Source: Datisca glomerata
Lineage: Eukaryota > Streptophyta > Magnoliopsida > Cucurbitales > Datiscaceae
Assembly: GCA_003255025.1 (NCBI GenBank)
Contig: QANY01003937.1
Span: 62,001-126,000 of the forward strand
Length of the DNA: 64,000 nucleotides
Direction: 5' to 3'
Shown: piece after piece, positions 59,286 to 64,000 of the stretch
How positions within the stretch are numbered: position 1 is the first letter of the stretch
How the letters are laid out: each line of letters begins with the position of its first letter
Program-made: the position numbers and the translations under genes
The notes under the pieces: model-generated
What the model saw: the letters and a program-made list of their open reading frames with translations, nothing else
Told to the model about the DNA's origin: nothing
The model's database searches: none

Positions 59286-59591
59286 CGATAAGCTAAGGAA
59301 TCCTAAGCAACTAGATAAGACCTAACCCACTCTAGTTAGGGAGTTAGTTGTGCAAATCAGATAAAGAAACTCTCTTACTATTAATTGTACTAGGATGTGT
59401 ATATTAGTTAAGATGATATGTTACCTTTACTAATATGACCTCATACAAGTTTATCATATAAATAGATAACCCCTTCATTGAGTAATGAAGTAAGTTGGCT
59501 TCTCTCTCTCCATGATTCATTCAAGAATCATTCTCTTCTTTTTTCTTTCTTTTTACGGTCAACTTAATCCCAAAGATACCTATCATTTACA
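59286..59591 (+). repeat. Copia-4 3' LTR
   Basis: CGATAAGCTAAGGAATCC to TTTACA, colinear with 51751-52059 and with scattered differences. Confidence 0.83.
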
Positions 59592-59966
59592 CTCTCTATA
59601 TATCTCACTCTTTGGCTAAATTGTTTAACTAATACTGGTTGGCTAACTTGTCAGTCTCCACAATAGTTTCTGTTATACATCTTGATTGAGTTGTAATGTG
59701 ACTTCGTGTATCATGAATTGTCTATAGATACATAGACTTCTCATCTCACAAGATTGTGAAATGAAAGTATTGTTTTGTTGTCAAAAATCAAGAGTGCACA
59801 TTTCATGGTTGTGTCTAACAAGACTCACGTCCATGGCAATAGCTTCAACGACATAAATTGGTACTCGGAACAATAATATTGCAGTAAACTTCAACAACTT
59901 CCCCCAATACATTCCATAACTCACAATTTTAGTAAAACTTGATTGAGAAAACAATATACTGTGGAG

Positions 59967-61249
59967 CAAGGGCAAAGCCACGGGTATGGCGGTGGAGTCA
60001 AGTGTCCGTACTAAACAAATCTTTTCTTATTATGGATTTTTTTACCATACTAAATTTTCAATCCTGGACCCGCTGAATTTCATAAGTTTGTCTTTTATTT
60101 TCAGTTTTAACCTTATTAATTTCTATTTTAATCCCCAAACTAAAATCCCTAGAATCTCCAAATTCCCATTTTTGATTTCCCATCCATCCCGACGACAACT
60201 ACGAAATCATCGATTGAGGAAAGAGAGAGGGTGATTGCGTCTCCTAGTCGACGGCCATTGCGACACCAACGATCATGCACAACATGTCTCTCTCTCTCTC
60301 TCAAGTTTGTAGCTTTCGTATACTCATTTTCTTTAATAATTTTGTATTCTTTCTTGCTTGTTTTGTAATTTAGACTCTGAGTTTTGTTAATTTTATTTTA
60401 TCATGATATTTTCTTCCTGAGTTTCTTTTTCTGAGTAAATTAGGATGTGGATATTGTGTCTGAAATTTGGAATTTTGGTTATGCTGCTAATTGGTGATAT
60501 ATTATTGTTCCTTTATTTAATTTAAAAATTTCCTGCCAAAATATATTCAATGCTTATAGGATCATTTAATTTAATCTATTATAAGAAGTTGTTTGTATGG
60601 TGTTCTTGGTGAAATGTTTTCTGAAAGAAGGGCTTGACTTGATAAATGATCAAACAAATCATTGGAATTGGGTAACTCTGCATAAACAAGCAATTTTGGG
60701 ACAAATATGTTTGATTGTTCGCTCTCAGTCTTTGTTTATCTCTGATATGTTTCTCTCTCAAGCTCTCGGCTCCTCTCTTAGTCTCGTAATCTCTTGGTTT
60801 CTCATAGATTCACTAACAATAATAATTCATATAAAAGTTGTCTCCAAGATGGACTATACAGCTCATTGAGGATGTGTATACATTAATTAGAATTTGTATG
60901 TAAGAGAGACTCTAAAATACCTTTAATTATCTTTAGTTAGGTAGAGTTGTTTATTAGGGAGGACTTTTCCTCAGTAGTGTGTTCATTTCGAGATGAATAT
61001 TTGTCTTGTGATTGAGTTACTTAAATTAAATATCCTGCGGTAAGAAATGAACTTATTTATTTTAAGGACAATTGTAAATTTAAGTTTTAATGAAAAATTA
61101 TCGAATACAATTTTATATCTTAATATTTCTAACTCTCATACATATATGTGTGTTTTGTGTATATATACATATTAGAATAACATGAAAGACACCACAAACA
61201 GGGGAAAACCAGTGACCCCACTGAACTGAAGTCCTGGCTCCACCATTGT
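59967..61249. mobile_element. Possible non-autonomous hAT-like element
   Basis: The right end, in reverse complement, starts CAATGGTGGAGCCAGGAC, similar to the frequent plant terminal sequence CAGTGGCGGAGCCAGGA. The left end region has CTGTGGAGCAAGGGC at 59957-59971 and GGCGGTGGAGTCAAGTG at 59988. The inside is non-coding, with a TC microsatellite at 60287-60301. No 8-base target duplication was found, so this rests on end similarity only and the left border is uncertain. Confidence 0.3.
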
Positions 61250-61521
61250 TATGGAGATAACATATTATACCATAGAGGAGAAGTTATCAATGGTGTAGAA
61301 GAATTACCTCAAATTTGTCACCAAATTCCATTTCATTGGCTTTTGACACTAAGAACAAAAACATTGGTCACAAATACTAAATAGACAATGTTAGGGAAAA
61401 GTTCTAAAACAAGCAAACCAAAGAAAGCGTATAACATCATTTAAAGATGAGGAATCAAAACAATCGTAAAAACGCAAATGCTTAGAAGCTACTTCATATG
61501 GAAGAATGTTATTATACAACG
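61250..61521. other. Short non-coding interval
   Basis: Nothing recognisable. It ends at the target site of LINE-2. Confidence 0.45.
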
Positions 61522-61532
61522 ATGTATCATAC
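61522..61532. repeat. Probable LINE-2 target-site duplication, 3'-side copy
   Basis: ATGTATCATAC lies six bases outside the oligo-T that marks the LINE poly(A) tail. It is identical to the last 11 bases of the window (63990-64000). The duplication may be longer, up to ATGTATCATACCAAACC. Confidence 0.55.
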
Positions 61533-61538
61533 CAAACC

Positions 61539-63989
61539 TTTTTTTTATATAACATTGTTGGTGATAAGAATCAGTAGGTGCACCAAACCAAGACATCACA
61601 GTTAGGCTGACACCTCCATAGTACACTCATCATTTTACCCACCCAACATATTATTGAAATAAAATAAAAGAATGAATGAAAGAAAACACAAAGAAAAAAC
61701 CAGCAGAACCTAAAAGAATGCATGTTAAAAATATCATCAGAAATAAACGAAAAACTAAAATTCAAAGCATTCCAATACCAAATTAGAGTAACTATACTAG
61801 GGGCCCCCGACACCTAGCAATGAACAATCCGGTTACCCTCCCGATAAATGTGAGTGATAATAAAGTCTATCTGATCGATTCAATTTAAATATCTATCATA
61901 TGCAGTACGTCAACGCCAATGGACCTTCTGAGATCTAGAATAAATAATGATCACCACATAAACAGAATCGCTTTCCAACCATAGTTGTCTCCATCCAAAT
62001 GTCAAAGCATAAACAATCCCTTAGATAATACCAGTCAACTCAACCTCAAAAGCAAAACAAACGCCAAGGTGAATAACATAATAACCCTTAACAAATCTTC
62101 AAGAGGTTCTGAAAATACCTCCACAACATGCAAGCCCAAGACTACCAAAAGCTACTCCATCTGTATTTACCTTAATCTAACCTGATGGGGGAAGATGCCA
62201 AAAAATTTCCAAGATACGTGAGACTTTGGAAGAATGACTTGAAACATAAATTTGTTGAAATGTCAATAGCTCCTCAATTGAACTCTGCATTGTGCCAATC
62301 TCAAAAGAGTCTGCTTCATGAACTGAATGTCAAAGTAAGGCAAGAGCTTTAGCAAAGACAGGTTTACTACTCTCAAAGGTAGCTTGATTACGAAGGAACC
62401 ACGCCGTCCACAACACTGTAATAATGGAAGGATGCTATAGGGACTTCAATTGTGTGCTAAAAGATAGCTTCATCGCTGTCTTCCAAAGATCTAAGAAAGT
62501 ACTATCAAACTTGATATCTTTCCTAAAAATACTCGATACTGCATCCTGTAGCTCACGAGAAAAAGGATGTTCTATAAAGAGATGATGTAAGTCCACCTCC
62601 GCGGCACATGAAAGACAATATCGGGAAGGAAAATTATAACCACAAGCATGCAAGAAGAATCAGTAGGCCTCTTTCCATGAAACAAGCACCAAAGTGATGA
62701 TAGACCAAGAGAGTGGAATAAATGGATTTCAAATCTGCTTACCCTAACTAACAGAATTTCCAAACTCAATAAGAGAGGCATATGAACCTTTACAAGAAAT
62801 AACATTATCCAAAGAATATGTCTAAACTAACAAGTCTTCATTAGAGCTAACTACCATCCCCTCAATCTCACAAGTGAGTGTCAGATGAGAAGAATGAAAG
62901 GATATAAGGAGACTCTAGCCTCTTGGACCAGTATACACATCTCTCACAAAGAAAAGGATGATGTAACAAATGATGATCGTCTACCAAATCAATTAACGGA
63001 GTTTCTAATCAGTTATCTAACAAAAAATGAACCTTGAAATGATGACCAACAGACCATCTAGATTGAAACATCAAATGAGCATAAAGATATTTTAGGCCAG
63101 GACAAACATAAGACTAAATATACCAAGACTTTAGTCTATGATTATGAAGAAATAAGCATTAAGATAAATGAAAAATCATAGAGTTCTCAGTCAACAATCG
63201 CCAAGTGAGTTTTTTCAACATTCTCTTATTAACAATGCAAAGGTCATTGATGCCAAGACCACCTTCCCCTTTAGGCTTGCAACAAAACTTCCAAACAACT
63301 AGGATAACTTTATGAGTATCAACTGAACCTTTCCAAAAGAAGTTTCTGATAGCAGTATTCAAATCCTTCAAACGAGAGGAAGGCCAACCATAAATTTGAA
63401 AAGAATGTATAAATGAACCTTGGAACATTGAGTTAATAAGACATAATATGTCTGCCATATAAAAGTTAAACCCTTCTAAAATTTTAATTTGGTTTTAATT
63501 TTATCAGCCCAATGTATCAACCACCGATGTCTAGGCGCACCAACGAAGAGAAGAACCCATAAACAAGTCATTGAATCTCTTCCCTTATGCATTTTAGACA
63601 TCGACAAAAAATCAGTAATTCGGGTCCCTGAGATGCCCATGCCAAAATAAATGGAGAATTTATCCCAATTAAGTCGTTGTCTAGAGAGGGAACCATAAAG
63701 CTCAAAAGCATCTAAAATCACTTGTACATTCTTAGAGGAAGCTTTGCAGAAAAGAAGAACATCATCTGCGTAAAAAAATGAGTTAAAGCACGTGTCTCAA
63801 TTGGAGAAGAGATCAGAACCAACAATCCTGAATCTACCATATGTGAGAGATATCTACTAAAAAAGTCCTCCGCCAAACAAAAAACAAGGGGAGAGCGGAT
63901 CACCCGGTCACAAACCTCGTGAACACTTGAAAAAAGCCCTTAGGAGACCTATTGATAAGCATTGAGAGCCTCGCCGAATCAAAGATATT
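61539..63989 (-). mobile_element. LINE-2: 5'-truncated plant L1-type LINE
   Basis: The minus strand carries the second half of ORF2 (RT, zf-RVT, RNase H), a 3' untranslated region (about 61800-61547) and an A-tail seen as eight T at 61539-61546. The reading begins inside RT (NIFDSARLSMLINRSPKG) at about 63989, where an 11-base copy of the 3' flank starts. This suggests ordinary 5' truncation with a target duplication cut by the window end. Confidence 0.78.
61800..63989 (-). pseudogene. LINE-2 ORF2 remnant (RT, zf-RVT, RNase H)
   Basis: The RT catalytic YADD is intact at 63761-63772 (FYADDVLLFCKAS), preceded by GDPLSPL-like residues. RQRLNWDKFSIYFGMGISGT, VGAPRHRWLIHWADKIKTKL, FQIYGWPSS, IRNFFWKGS and KPKGEGGLGINDL follow between 63650 and 63220. 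The zf-RVT region at 62435-62653 has CLSCAAEVDLHHLFIEHPFS. The RNase H end near 61830-61990 reads WLESDSVYVV and REGN-like residues. Frameshifts and stops separate the blocks, including one next to a seven-A run near 63773. Confidence 0.83.
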
Positions 63990-64000
63990 ATGTATCATAC
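63990..64000. repeat. Probable LINE-2 target-site duplication, 5'-side copy (cut by window end)
   Basis: ATGTATCATAC, identical to 61522-61532. It runs to the last base of the window. Confidence 0.5.

Larger units (their letters stand above)
51751..59591 (+). mobile_element. Copia-4: Ale-like copia element split by a CACTA transposon
   Basis: LTRs at 51751-52059 and 59286-59591 share CCTAAGCAA(T/C)TAGATAAGAC and the end TTTACA. TGGTATTAGAGCT follows as primer-binding site. The internal region has gag, RT and RNase H but no protease or integrase. RNase H is interrupted by the CACTA at 54198-58859. Flanks TTCTC (51746-51750) and CTCTC (59592-59596) are a probable target duplication. Without the CACTA the element is about 3.2 kb, short for a copia element. 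Confidence 0.85.

Overview
The window comes from the nuclear genome of a flowering plant, most likely a eudicot. It is AT-rich. Apart from one small host gene it consists of decayed plant retrotransposons and DNA transposons separated by non-coding DNA. The basis is a CLE peptide gene, Ty1/copia and Ty3/gypsy (Tat-type) polyproteins, plant L1-type LINEs with a DUF4283-like ORF1 and a C-terminal RNase H, and a CACTA element. No rRNA, functional tRNA or CRISPR was seen.

Layout: 1-7711 is a copia element (Copia-1) whose 5' LTR is cut by the window start. 7712-9264 is a solo LTR on the minus strand. 9265-11262 is a minus-strand fragment of a Tat-type gypsy element (Gypsy-1). 11263-14600 is non-coding apart from one weak ORF. 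14681-24170 is an LTR-to-LTR Tat-type gypsy element (Gypsy-2). It carries two RNase H domains, 3' tandem repeats and an antisense ORF with a recognisable intron, and it appears to sit inside a tRNA-like SINE. About 25697-41440 is a LINE (LINE-1) split by a complete minus-strand copia element (Copia-2, 26680-35740, perfect 5-base target duplication) and by a solo LTR (39707-40852). Copia-2 itself holds another solo LTR (28909-30473).

43012-43302 is the only convincing host gene: a 96-residue CLE signalling-peptide precursor ending in RRVHTGPNPLHN. 44953-49841 is a minus-strand Ale/Retrofit-like copia element (Copia-3). 51751-59591 is a plus-strand Ale-like copia element without protease and integrase (Copia-4), into whose RNase H a 4.66-kb CACTA element (54198-58859) inserted with a perfect 3-base duplication. 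About 59967-61249 may be a non-autonomous hAT-like element. 61539-63989 is a 5'-truncated minus-strand LINE (LINE-2) whose second target-site copy seems to begin in the last 11 bases of the window.

No transposable element here looks autonomous: every coding region has stops, frameshifts or deletions. The nesting gives a relative order: LINE-1 before Copia-2 before its solo LTR, Copia-4 before the CACTA, SINE before Gypsy-2. Element names such as Copia-1 are labels for this window only. Calls rest on reading translations and aligning repeats by eye.
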